Part shown: piece after piece, positions 7,991 to 15,231 of the stretch
Layout: each line of letters opens with the position of its first letter
How positions within the stretch are numbered: position 1 is the stretch's first letter
Source of the DNA: Campylobacter concisus
Lineage (GTDB): Bacteria > Campylobacterota > Campylobacteria > Campylobacterales > Campylobacteraceae
DNA: 35,669 nucleotides
NCBI RefSeq assembly: GCF_002913745.1
Contig: NZ_PPCG01000018.1
Location: 1-35,669, forward strand
Reading direction: 5' to 3'
Notes under the pieces: generated by a model
Database searches by the model: none
The model's input: only the letters and a program-made list of their open reading frames with translations
What the model was told of the DNA's origin: nothing
Position numbers and translations under genes: made by a program

Positions 7991-9220
7991 ATGAAAATTT
8001 TAGATATCAATGTAAAAAATGTAAAAATCCCAGTCGTTTTTGAAAACTCAAAAGCGATGCCAGTAGTGAGCCTAAAACTAGTTTTCAAAGCAGCTGGTAG
8101 CTCGCAAAATGGCAAGCTTGCAGGCCTTGCAAGGCTAAGTGCAAATTTGCTAAACGAGGGCGATATGAAGCTAGGCTCGGCTAAATTCGCTAAAGAGCTT
8201 GAAGCAAGGGCGATCAGCCTAAACGCAAGCTGCGGCTTTGAGACATTTTGCATCGATCTAAACTGCTTAAAAGAGCACTTTGCCTTTGCGTGCGGCAAGC
8301 TAAAAGAGCTTATAAGCGCTCCAAATTTAACAGAAGAAATTCTAAATAGGTGCAAGACTGTCACACTTGGCGAGATCGCAGCAAATGAAAACGACTTTGA
8401 CTACGTGGCAAGGCAGGGGCTCTTTGAGCTTTTATATCCAAAAAGCGTGCTTTCAGAGCCTAGTATCGGCACTAAAAAGAGCATAAAAGCTATCATGCTT
8501 GAAGATGTAAGCAAATTTTTAAACGAGCATTTAGACCTTTCAAATTTGCTTTGCGTGCTAGGTGGCGACATCGACGAGAAGCAGACAAAAGAGCTTGCTA
8601 GCGTTTTAGAAATACTAAAACCTGGCAAGGTGCGAAAACTAGAGCGCTTTAGCCCAAGTGACAAGTGCGAAAGTAGCGAGATCATCAGGCAAAGCGAGCA
8701 GGCCTACATCTATTTTGGCGCGCCATTTGATGTAAAGCCTGAAGAAAAATACAAGGCCGCAGTGGCGACATTTATCTTAGGCGAGGGTGGCTTTGGCTCG
8801 AGGCTCATGGAGGAGATACGCGTGAAAAGAGGGCTTGCATACAGCGCCTACGCTAGAAATTTGCTAAATCTCTCTTACAGCCAGCTTTACGGCTACATGC
8901 AGACAAAAAATGAGAAAAAAGATGAAGCTATCGCAGTTATAAAAGAGGAAATTTTAAAATTTAGTAAAAAAGGCGTTAGCAAGGCTGAGCTTGAGCAGGC
9001 GAAGAAATTTTTACTTGGCTCGTTGCCGCTTAGACTTGAGACGCTATTTAAACGCCTTGATATCGCGCAAGGCGAGTTTTATGAGCATGGCGAGCTTGGG
9101 GCATTTTTAAAGGACCTTGATAAAATTTCAGCCCTTTCGCTAAGTGAGCTAAATAGCTTCATAAAAGCCCACGCAGAGATATACGAGCTAAGTTTTTGCG
9201 TCTTAAAAAATGAAATTTGA
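7991..9220 (+). CDS. M16-family (insulinase-like) protein without the zinc motif
   Basis: 409 aa with the two-lobed M16 arrangement. The N-terminal lobe reads GLARLSANLLNEGD where an active peptidase has GLAHLLEHMxFxGT, so the HxxEH zinc/catalytic residues are all replaced. The C-terminal lobe keeps the substrate-side signature GFGSRLMEEIRVKRGLAYS with the R/Y pair. Inactive M16 subunits normally pair with an active one (as in the two-subunit M16B enzymes), which is not in this window. There is no clear signal peptide, so it may be cytoplasmic. It lies between mqnC and recG and overlaps recG by 11 nt. Family call is good; activity is doubtful. Confidence 0.85.
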   Translation: MKILDINVKNVKIPVVFENSKAMPVVSLKLVFKAAGSSQNGKLAGLARLSANLLNEGDMKLGSAKFAKELEARAISLNASCGFETFCIDLNCLKEHFAFACGKLKELISAPNLTEEILNRCKTVTLGEIAANENDFDYVARQGLFELLYPKSVLSEPSIGTKKSIKAIMLEDVSKFLNEHLDLSNLLCVLGGDIDEKQTKELASVLEILKPGKVRKLERFSPSDKCESSEIIRQSEQAYIYFGAPFDVKPEEKYKAAVATFILGEGGFGSRLMEEIRVKRGLAYSAYARNLLNLSYSQLYGYMQTKNEKKDEAIAVIKEEILKFSKKGVSKAELEQAKKFLLGSLPLRLETLFKRLDIAQGEFYEHGELGAFLKDLDKISALSLSELNSFIKAHAEIYELSFCVLKNEI

Positions 9221-11024
9221 AGCAAGCGACAGAGCAAAACTTCTAAAAATAGGCGTGCTTAGCCTGCTTGACCTTGCTCTCGTGCTACCAAAGGGCTTTG
9301 AAGATACGACGATCGCTAAGAGCCCAAGAGAGGGGCAAGTCTGCATAAATGTAAAGATCACCTCACTCGCCTCGCGCCCTGGCATGCTAACAGCGCTTGC
9401 CTTTTGCGAGCAGTGGCAAAGTAGCGTAAAGATCGTCATTTTTAACGCAAAGTCTTGGCACTACGGCGCTTTTAAGGTGGGCAAAGAGATGGCGATATAT
9501 GGGCTTTGCTCCTATGCCTTTGGCTCGTGGCAGATCGTAAATCCAAAAATCACCACAAAAATAGGCCAGATCGTGCCTAAATTTAAGACCGAGCTAAAAG
9601 ACGAAGAGCTAAAAAAACTCATCTTAAAATATCTAAATTTGCAAAATTTACTAGCCGAGGGCTTAAACGAAAAAGAGGCTAAATTTCTAGCTGATCTGCA
9701 AAGGTTAGATGAGCAAAGCGTGCAAATTTTATACCGCCTAAAAAACGATGGCGAGGGCTTAGAAATCTTAAAATTTGTAGAAATTTTTAACTACATAAAA
9801 AAGCTAAGTGCCAAAAAAACCTACTTTAAAAGCCCAAAAATCAAGTTTTTTGACATAAGCTCTTGGCTTAATGGCTTGCCATTTACGCCGACAAACGATC
9901 AGATAAACGCCATAAATGATATCAGAGATGACCTTGCTGCTACGCAGGCAAAAAGGCGCGTCATAATGGGCGATGTGGGAAGTGGCAAGACGCTTGTGAT
10001 CCTAGCAGCAGCGCTTAGCGTCTATCCGCAAAGTGCCATTTTGATGGCGCCAACAAGCATCTTAAGCGAGCAAATTTATAACGAGGCAAAGAGGCTGCTG
10101 CCGCCTTTTATGAATGTGATGCTGGTGCGAAGCGGGGAGAAAAAGATAGACTTTAGCGGGGTAAATTTGATCGTTGGCACGCATGCGCTACTCTTTCACG
10201 AGCTGCCAAACTCGCCGCTTGTTATGGTCGATGAGCAGCACCGCTTTGGCTCAAACCAGCGCAAAAAGATAGAGGAGCTTGCTTCAAGCGAGGACGAGCG
10301 AGCAAATTTCGTGCAGTTTTCAGCTACGCCAATACCAAGGACGCTAAGTTTAATCCAGTCTGAGATCGTAAATTTTAGCTTTTTAAAGCAGATGCCATTT
10401 AAGAAAAACATAACGAGCCAAATTTTAGGCGCTAGCGAGTTTGGCTTTTTGCTAACTCACATCAAAAAGCAGGTAGAAAATGGCTTTCAAGTAGCCATCA
10501 TCTATCCGCTAGTTGAGAGCAGTGAGAGCTCAAACTACCAAAGTCTAAGCGAGGCACAGGGCTTTTGGCTAAAGAATTTCAAAAATGTCTTCGTCACGCA
10601 CGGCAAGGACAAAGATAAAGAGGAAATTTTAAGGCGATTTAGAGAAGAGGGTGAAATTTTGCTCTCAACCACCGTTGTTGAGGTCGGAATTTCGCTGCCA
10701 AGGCTAAATACGATAGTGATCGTGGGCGCTGAGCGGCTAGGGCTTGCCACGCTTCATCAGCTGCGAGGCAGAGTGGGGCGAAATGGCGGCGATGGATACT
10801 GCTTTTTATTTACCAAGCTAAAAGAGGTGCCAGCAAGACTAAAAGAATTTTGCGCAACAAATGACGGCTTTAAGGTGGCGGAGCTTGATCTGAAAAACCG
10901 CCAAAGCGGCGATATACTAAACGGCTTTTTCCAGCACGGAGCGACCTTTAACTTCTATGACTACGAGGACGATATCACGCAGGCTGCAAAGATGAGAGTA
11001 GCGGAATTTAAAAATAACGTTTAG
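9210..11024 (+). CDS. recG: ATP-dependent DNA helicase RecG
   Basis: Branched-DNA translocase that remodels stalled replication forks and recombination intermediates. At 604 aa it is shorter than E. coli RecG (693), the shortening being in the N-terminal region; an OB-fold wedge is still visible near residues 40-115. Helicase motifs: I GDVGSGKT (about 254-261), II DEQHRFG (341-347), III FSATPIPRT, V LLSTTVVEVGISLP and VI QLRGRVGRNG. The start overlaps the M16 gene by 11 nt. The 3' end is convergent with a small HTH gene only 3 nt away. Confidence 0.96.
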   Translation: MKFEASDRAKLLKIGVLSLLDLALVLPKGFEDTTIAKSPREGQVCINVKITSLASRPGMLTALAFCEQWQSSVKIVIFNAKSWHYGAFKVGKEMAIYGLCSYAFGSWQIVNPKITTKIGQIVPKFKTELKDEELKKLILKYLNLQNLLAEGLNEKEAKFLADLQRLDEQSVQILYRLKNDGEGLEILKFVEIFNYIKKLSAKKTYFKSPKIKFFDISSWLNGLPFTPTNDQINAINDIRDDLAATQAKRRVIMGDVGSGKTLVILAAALSVYPQSAILMAPTSILSEQIYNEAKRLLPPFMNVMLVRSGEKKIDFSGVNLIVGTHALLFHELPNSPLVMVDEQHRFGSNQRKKIEELASSEDERANFVQFSATPIPRTLSLIQSEIVNFSFLKQMPFKKNITSQILGASEFGFLLTHIKKQVENGFQVAIIYPLVESSESSNYQSLSEAQGFWLKNFKNVFVTHGKDKDKEEILRRFREEGEILLSTTVVEVGISLPRLNTIVIVGAERLGLATLHQLRGRVGRNGGDGYCFLFTKLKEVPARLKEFCATNDGFKVAELDLKNRQSGDILNGFFQHGATFNFYDYEDDITQAAKMRVAEFKNNV

Positions 11025-11027
11025 TGG

Positions 11028-11234
11028 CTATTTTAGTCTAAAATTTTTATTTTCTTCTGCTAACTCTTTTAACTCATTTAAATTTTTCTCACTTTGCTTT
11101 AAAAGTTCATCAAATTTAAAACCAAGCATGATCAGACGATAAAGCTCTGGCTTATTTTTTCTCCAATTATAAAGAGTTTTTGTATCAATTTTTAAAATTC
11201 CTGCAATATCTCTTTTTGATAGATTATTTCCCAT
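11028..11234 (-). CDS. small helix-turn-helix DNA-binding protein
   Basis: 68 aa. The ATG at 11234 is chosen because AAAAAGG lies 6 nt upstream; an in-frame TTG further upstream has no ribosome site. Residues 5-25 (LSKRDIAGILKIDTKTLYNW) form a clear HTH of the phage-repressor or transposase-like type, followed by a Lys/Glu-rich helix. It is divergent from the YaaW-family gene with about 160 nt of palindrome-rich DNA between, so it may repress itself and that gene. I recognise no specific family. Confidence 0.65.
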   Translation of the reverse strand: MGNNLSKRDIAGILKIDTKTLYNWRKNKPELYRLIMLGFKFDELLKQSEKNLNELKELAEENKNFRLK

Positions 11235-11271
11235 TTTTTGCCTTTTTATGGGAATTCTTTTTAAAATGTAC

Positions 11272-11325
11272 TTACTTATCAACTAAGTAATTATTACTTG
11301 TATTAACTATTATTTAAGAAATAAT
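11272..11325. promoter_or_regulatory. cluster of palindromic half-sites, candidate operator
   Basis: Between the divergent HTH and YaaW genes the motif TTACTT/AAGTAA occurs three times in alternating orientation: 11272-11277, 11285-11290 and 11294-11299. The last two form a perfect palindrome, AAGTAAT-T-ATTACTT (11285-11299). A second palindrome, ATTATTT-AAG-AAATAAT, lies at 11309-11325. A plausible -10 for the plus-strand gene (TATAGT) is near 11359. Operator function is inferred. Confidence 0.45.
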
Positions 11326-11392
11326 TACCTAAATTTAAATTTTATTAAGGTTTATTTATATAGTATTTTGAATTATCTTTAAAGGAGTAAAA

Positions 11393-12133
11393 ATGGCTTA
11401 CAAATTTGATTCAGATTTGGAGTTTTTAAGGCAGCTTGATAGCAACGAGCTAAATGATCTCGTTGATATTATAAAAGGCAAGGAGGGTGATGAAAGGATT
11501 ACACAAGATCTTACAAGTAATGACTTGTTTAAAAGATTTTATCCAAATCATAAAGAGTACATAGAGCTTATTATGGGCGAGCTTCAATGCTTTGGTGGCA
11601 ACAGCTTTGCAAATGTATTTAGAGGCGGTGGCGTACAATACAAAGAAATTTTATGCGATGTTTGCGATAAGCTTAAAGTTAATTACTCTAAGGCTCAAAA
11701 CACACAAATGATAGAGCAAAATATGTTTATGAAAATTCTATCTGATAGCTTGGAAAAAATGAGTGAAGAGGAATTGAAACAAGTAGCAAATGAATTTGGC
11801 TTAAATACTACCGATTTTAAACCGCAGGCGATAACGGCTGCTATGCAAGCAAGTATTTTGGTGAGTGGTTTTGCTATGTATAAAATTGCCCTTATTGTTG
11901 CAAATACCATTGTTAGAATTTTATTTGGTAGAGGACTTGGTCTCGCAGCCAATGCTGCTCTAACGAGAACCATTGGCATATTTGCAGGTCCAGTAGGCTG
12001 GGTTGTAACAGGTCTTTGGACGTTAGCTGACGTGGCAGGTCCTGCTTATAGGGTTACTATACCAGCAGTAATTCAAGTAGCTTTCTTGAGGCAATACTTG
12101 ATAAATAAACAAAATAATTCAGAAAATAACTAA
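11393..12133 (+). CDS. YaaW/UPF0174 family protein
   Basis: 246 aa. The N-terminal DUF3944-like segment (YKFDSDLEFLRQLDSNELNDLV) and the core motifs GELQCFGGNSFANVFRGGGVQYKEIL and AYRVTIPAVIQVAFLRQ align by eye with E. coli YaaW (GELQHFGGDSIANKLRG..., AYRVTIPAVLQIACLR). A hydrophobic Gly/Ala-rich stretch (about residues 150-220) could insert in or associate with a membrane. The family function is not established; related proteins are scattered among enteric bacteria and Helicobacter. AAAGGAG precedes the ATG. Codon choice is slightly more AT-rich than in the neighbouring housekeeping genes, consistent with an accessory gene. Confidence 0.85.
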   Translation: MAYKFDSDLEFLRQLDSNELNDLVDIIKGKEGDERITQDLTSNDLFKRFYPNHKEYIELIMGELQCFGGNSFANVFRGGGVQYKEILCDVCDKLKVNYSKAQNTQMIEQNMFMKILSDSLEKMSEEELKQVANEFGLNTTDFKPQAITAAMQASILVSGFAMYKIALIVANTIVRILFGRGLGLAANAALTRTIGIFAGPVGWVVTGLWTLADVAGPAYRVTIPAVIQVAFLRQYLINKQNNSENN

Positions 12134-12138
12134 TCAAA

Positions 12139-12171
12139 AAGCTCTCAAAAGAATTTCCCTTTTGAGAGCTT
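12139..12171. terminator. terminator between YaaW gene and iron-type ABC operon
   Basis: Perfect 13-bp stem (AAGCTCTCAAAAG, 7-nt loop, and its complement). On the minus strand it is followed by a T-run, so it mainly ends the ABC transporter operon. It also lies right after the plus-strand stop codon at 12133. Confidence 0.8.
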
Positions 12172-12175
12172 AAAT

Positions 12176-12952
12176 TTATAGTGGATAAGTGAGGCAGCAG
12201 TTTCTTTTTACTTCGTCGATGTAGCTCACGTTTAAATTTAGTCCGTAAAGCTTGCTTAAATTTTCGCTTCTAATGATCTCATCAACCGTGCCAAATCCAA
12301 CCTCGCCATCACCCTTTACAAGAGCGACATATCCGCCAAGAAGCACGGCAAAGTCAGGGTTGTGAGTGGTTAGCACGACCGAGTAGCCAAGCTCTTTTAG
12401 CCATTTGACGGTGCGTAGGAATTTATACTGGTTGCCAAAATCAAGCGCGCTCGTTGGCTCGTCAAATATGATCATCTTTGGCTGCGCAGCCATCGCACGA
12501 GCGATCATACACATCTGCTTTTGACCGCCACTCATCTGCGTGATAAAGCGATCTTCAAGGTACTCGATCTCAAGCTTTTTGGTGTAAATTCTAGCGATCT
12601 CCTCATCCTCTTTGCTAGGTCTTGCAAAGATACCAAGGTGTGCCGCGCGACCCATCGTGATAAACTCAAGTCCAGTGTAGTCATACTCTGTAACTTCGCT
12701 TTGAGCCACGTACGCCATGATCTTAGCGCGCTCTTTGTTGCTTAGGCTATCTACGTTTTTGCCATCAAGAAATATCTCTCCTGAAACTGGCTTTAACGAG
12801 CCGCTTATTAAGCCTAAAGTTGTTGATTTGCCAGCTCCATTTCGACCAAGAATGGTTAAAATCTCACCTGCGCCTATCTTTAAATTTACATTTTCTAGTT
12901 TGCCAGCCCCATTTGGGTAGCTAAAGTTTAAATTTCTAACTTCAAGCATCAT
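12176..12952 (-). CDS. ABC transporter ATP-binding protein, FecE/BtuD type
   Basis: ATPase of an iron-siderophore/haem/cobalamin-type importer, 258 aa. It has Walker A GRNGAGKST, Q-loop, signature MSGGQKQ, Walker B MIIFDEPTSALD and a switch His (TTHNPDFAV). The start is an ATGATG that overlaps the stop of the permease gene, with AAAGG upstream, so the three genes form one operon in the order binding protein, permease, ATPase. The substrate is not readable from the sequence. Confidence 0.93.
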   Translation of the reverse strand: MMLEVRNLNFSYPNGAGKLENVNLKIGAGEILTILGRNGAGKSTTLGLISGSLKPVSGEIFLDGKNVDSLSNKERAKIMAYVAQSEVTEYDYTGLEFITMGRAAHLGIFARPSKEDEEIARIYTKKLEIEYLEDRFITQMSGGQKQMCMIARAMAAQPKMIIFDEPTSALDFGNQYKFLRTVKWLKELGYSVVLTTHNPDFAVLLGGYVALVKGDGEVGFGTVDEIIRSENLSKLYGLNLNVSYIDEVKRNCCLTYPL

Positions 12953-13956
12953 GCAACCTTTTTATTTCGCCATAAAACCCAGACGAAAAATACCGTGCCG
13001 ATAAAGCCAGTAAGTACGCCAAGAGGCACTTCGCTCACGCTTATGCTGCGCGCTAAGGTATCTACAAAAAGCAAAAATATCGCACCCATAAATATGCTTG
13101 CAGGCATGCTTTTTATGTTATTTGCGCCAACTAGCATGCGCGCTAAGTGAGGCATGAGAAGTCCTACCCAAGCGACTATGCCGCTTATGCAGACGCTGCA
13201 CGCTGTAAGAAGCGTAGCGCAGATGATGATGACGGCGCGCTCAAAAGCCACATTTACGCCTAGTCTTGCCGCACTCTCGTCGCCAAGAGAGAGCAAATTT
13301 ATACGCCAGCTCATGGCGATTAGCAAAATGGCGCAGATGATCATCACTGGAGCTATGTATTTTAAGTTGTCACTATCGAGCTTTGCAAGGCTACCAAGCT
13401 GCCAATAAACAATGTCAGGCAGCTTCGTCTCAGGGTCTGCGACATACTTTAAAAAGCCGATAACTGAGCCCATTAGGCCGCTTACGATGATACCAGAAAG
13501 AACTAGCATAAGCGTGCTCGTGCGCCCCATCATCTTTGGTATGGCTAGTGTGATAGCAACGGCTGCTAGGCCAAAGCCAAATGCAAAAGCCTGCACCCAA
13601 AATAGCGATAGATCAAAGATGATAGCAGTGGCAGCTCCCACGCAAGCGCCCGCTGAGACGCCTAGAAGATCAGGGCTAACTAGCTGGTTTTTAAAGACGC
13701 CTTGATAGGCCGCACCACTCACGCTAAGAGCAGCTCCAACAAGGATAGCGGCGATGATGCGCGGGATGCGTAAATTTTCTATCACGTTTGTGATGTTGCT
13801 AGCTGCACCATCTCCAAAACCAAAGCTGTGAGCTAGCACACTAAAGACGTCGTTAAAAGGTATGTAAAATCTACCAACGCCAAGTGCGACAAAGGCGCAA
13901 AGAAGCGTTAGCAGAGCTAAAAAGATAACAACTATTGAAAAATTTGCGTTTTTCAT
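12949..13956 (-). CDS. FecCD-family ABC transporter permease
   Basis: 335 aa, about ten hydrophobic helices, and typical FecCD/BtuC motifs: LRIPRIIAAILVGAALSVSGAAYQGVFKNQLVSPDLLGVSAGA near the N-terminus and GLLMPHLARMLVGAN (the ATPase-coupling helix) in the second half. Members transport Fe3+-siderophores, haem or cobalamin across the inner membrane. It starts 3 nt after the binding-protein stop and overlaps the ATPase start by 4 nt. Confidence 0.94.
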   Translation of the reverse strand: MKNANFSIVVIFLALLTLLCAFVALGVGRFYIPFNDVFSVLAHSFGFGDGAASNITNVIENLRIPRIIAAILVGAALSVSGAAYQGVFKNQLVSPDLLGVSAGACVGAATAIIFDLSLFWVQAFAFGFGLAAVAITLAIPKMMGRTSTLMLVLSGIIVSGLMGSVIGFLKYVADPETKLPDIVYWQLGSLAKLDSDNLKYIAPVMIICAILLIAMSWRINLLSLGDESAARLGVNVAFERAVIIICATLLTACSVCISGIVAWVGLLMPHLARMLVGANNIKSMPASIFMGAIFLLFVDTLARSISVSEVPLGVLTGFIGTVFFVWVLWRNKKVA

Positions 13957-13959
13957 ATC

Positions 13960-15015
13960 TTACTTGCTGCTACCGTCTGGATTTAGACCTTTTAAGATAT
14001 AGCCGTACTCTGTATCGCTAAGATCGTGATTTAAGAACTCTTTATAAAACTCTTTTGTTTTTACTTTCATATCGACATCTTTAAATAGATCTGGTTGGAT
14101 AGTCTTTGCTGCCCATAAAATTTGAAGCACGTTTTCAGCGCCATATCTATCCCAGCTAAATACACCTTTTGGATTGCCGTAAACTTTGCCGTTTTTAACA
14201 GCGTTTGAGCCAGAGAATGCAGGGTGCTCTTTTATCTTTTTGATCTGTGCGTCTGTGTCATTGCCACCAACGATGATGATGTCAGGATTTGCGTTGATGA
14301 TCTCTTCTGCGCTAACTTCGATCATTGAGCCCTCAGTTTGGATAGCATTTACACCGCCACCTAGCTTGATCCAAGTGTTTTGGATAGTATTTGTGCCATC
14401 AATTTTTAGCAAATTCGCTCCGCCAAGAAGGTGAAGTACTTTTGGACGTTTAGTATCAGGGATGTTTTTTGTTCTTGCTGTTACAAACTCAGAGTTATCA
14501 TGGATTTTATTAGCAAGTTTTTCAGCTTTTTTTCTAGCGTCATCAGTGCCTATAACTTCAGCTGTTGCGTAGATGCTTTTCTCCATATCTGGATAGTCTC
14601 TAAAGATCAAATTTACCGCGCTAAAGCCGTTTTTGATAAGTTCATCTTGGTAGTTTTTGTTAAAAACTATGATAACATCAGGTGCAAGCTTAACAAGCTC
14701 TTCGATCTGAAGGTCTTTGCCGTTTAGTGCAGCTGGTAAATTTTTAAGTTTTGGATAGACGTGCTCAAACCACTTGTTGGTTTTGATCAGATCAGTTGTG
14801 GCTACAACCTTATCCATACCGCCAAGTGCTAGGATGATCTCGTTGTTTGCATTCCACAGTGCTGCGATCTTCTCAACCTTCTCAGGCACGCTTACTTTGA
14901 CGCCTTTCATATCTGTGATGCTTCTAGCAGACTCGGCAGCGCTTAGGCTAAGAGCTGCAAAAAGTGAAGCAACAAGGCCTATTTTAGCCACTTTGTGCAT
15001 GAAATTCATTTGCAT
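13960..15015 (-). CDS. periplasmic substrate-binding protein of a FecBCD-type importer
   Basis: 351 aa with a Sec signal peptide (about residues 1-27, ending LSLSAAES) and no lipobox. The mature part has the class III (FecB/BtuF/PeriBP_2) pattern: ITDMKGVKVSVPEKVEKIAAL, IEELVKLAPDVIIVFN, EEIINANPDIIIVGG. The ATG at 15015 has AAAGGA upstream. This is the first gene of the operon; no TonB-dependent receptor is adjacent, so either one encoded elsewhere feeds it or the ligand enters by porins. Iron-chelate is the most likely substrate, by family. Confidence 0.92.
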   Translation of the reverse strand: MQMNFMHKVAKIGLVASLFAALSLSAAESARSITDMKGVKVSVPEKVEKIAALWNANNEIILALGGMDKVVATTDLIKTNKWFEHVYPKLKNLPAALNGKDLQIEELVKLAPDVIIVFNKNYQDELIKNGFSAVNLIFRDYPDMEKSIYATAEVIGTDDARKKAEKLANKIHDNSEFVTARTKNIPDTKRPKVLHLLGGANLLKIDGTNTIQNTWIKLGGGVNAIQTEGSMIEVSAEEIINANPDIIIVGGNDTDAQIKKIKEHPAFSGSNAVKNGKVYGNPKGVFSWDRYGAENVLQILWAAKTIQPDLFKDVDMKVKTKEFYKEFLNHDLSDTEYGYILKGLNPDGSSK

Positions 15016-15063
15016 ATTTTTTCCTTTTAGTGTGAAATAATGAAAGGGATATGTTACTGCTAT

Positions 15064-15082
15064 TTACATTAATGTTATGTAA
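15064..15082. promoter_or_regulatory. inverted repeat upstream of the ABC importer operon
   Basis: TTACAT-N7-ATGTAA, a 19-bp dyad located 49-67 nt upstream of the binding-protein start. The size suits a dimeric repressor such as Fur, but it does not clearly match a Fur box by eye, so the regulator is unassigned. Confidence 0.35.
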
Positions 15083-15160
15083 AATTTGCATGTTCATTGT
15101 GAAAAAATTGCATATTTTGTAAATTCATATAAAGTTAATAGGATAAATATTCTCTTTTTA

Positions 15161-15174
15161 TTGACATATATCAT
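15161..15174 (+). promoter_or_regulatory. FNR/HcpR-type box upstream of norB
   Basis: TTGACATATATCAT, a TTGAC-N4-ATCAT dyad one base off a full TTGA-N6-TCAA palindrome. It lies 20 nt before a GATAAA at 15195-15200 that can serve as the -10, putting its centre near -41, the usual class II activating position for Crp/Fnr regulators. The hcp promoter has the same arrangement. Confidence 0.65.
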
Positions 15175-15231
15175 TAGTCACTATTTTGAAATGAGATAAA
15201 CTTTCTCCTAAATTTTAAAAAAGGAGAATTG

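Noticed and set aside
7987..8364. Open frame antisense to the start of the M16 gene
   Set aside because: Product has no recognisable features and the opposite frame encodes a clear M16 protein in an operon.
15064..15082. A definite Fur box
   Set aside because: The dyad is the right size but does not match the Fur consensus well enough by eye; kept only as an unassigned inverted repeat.
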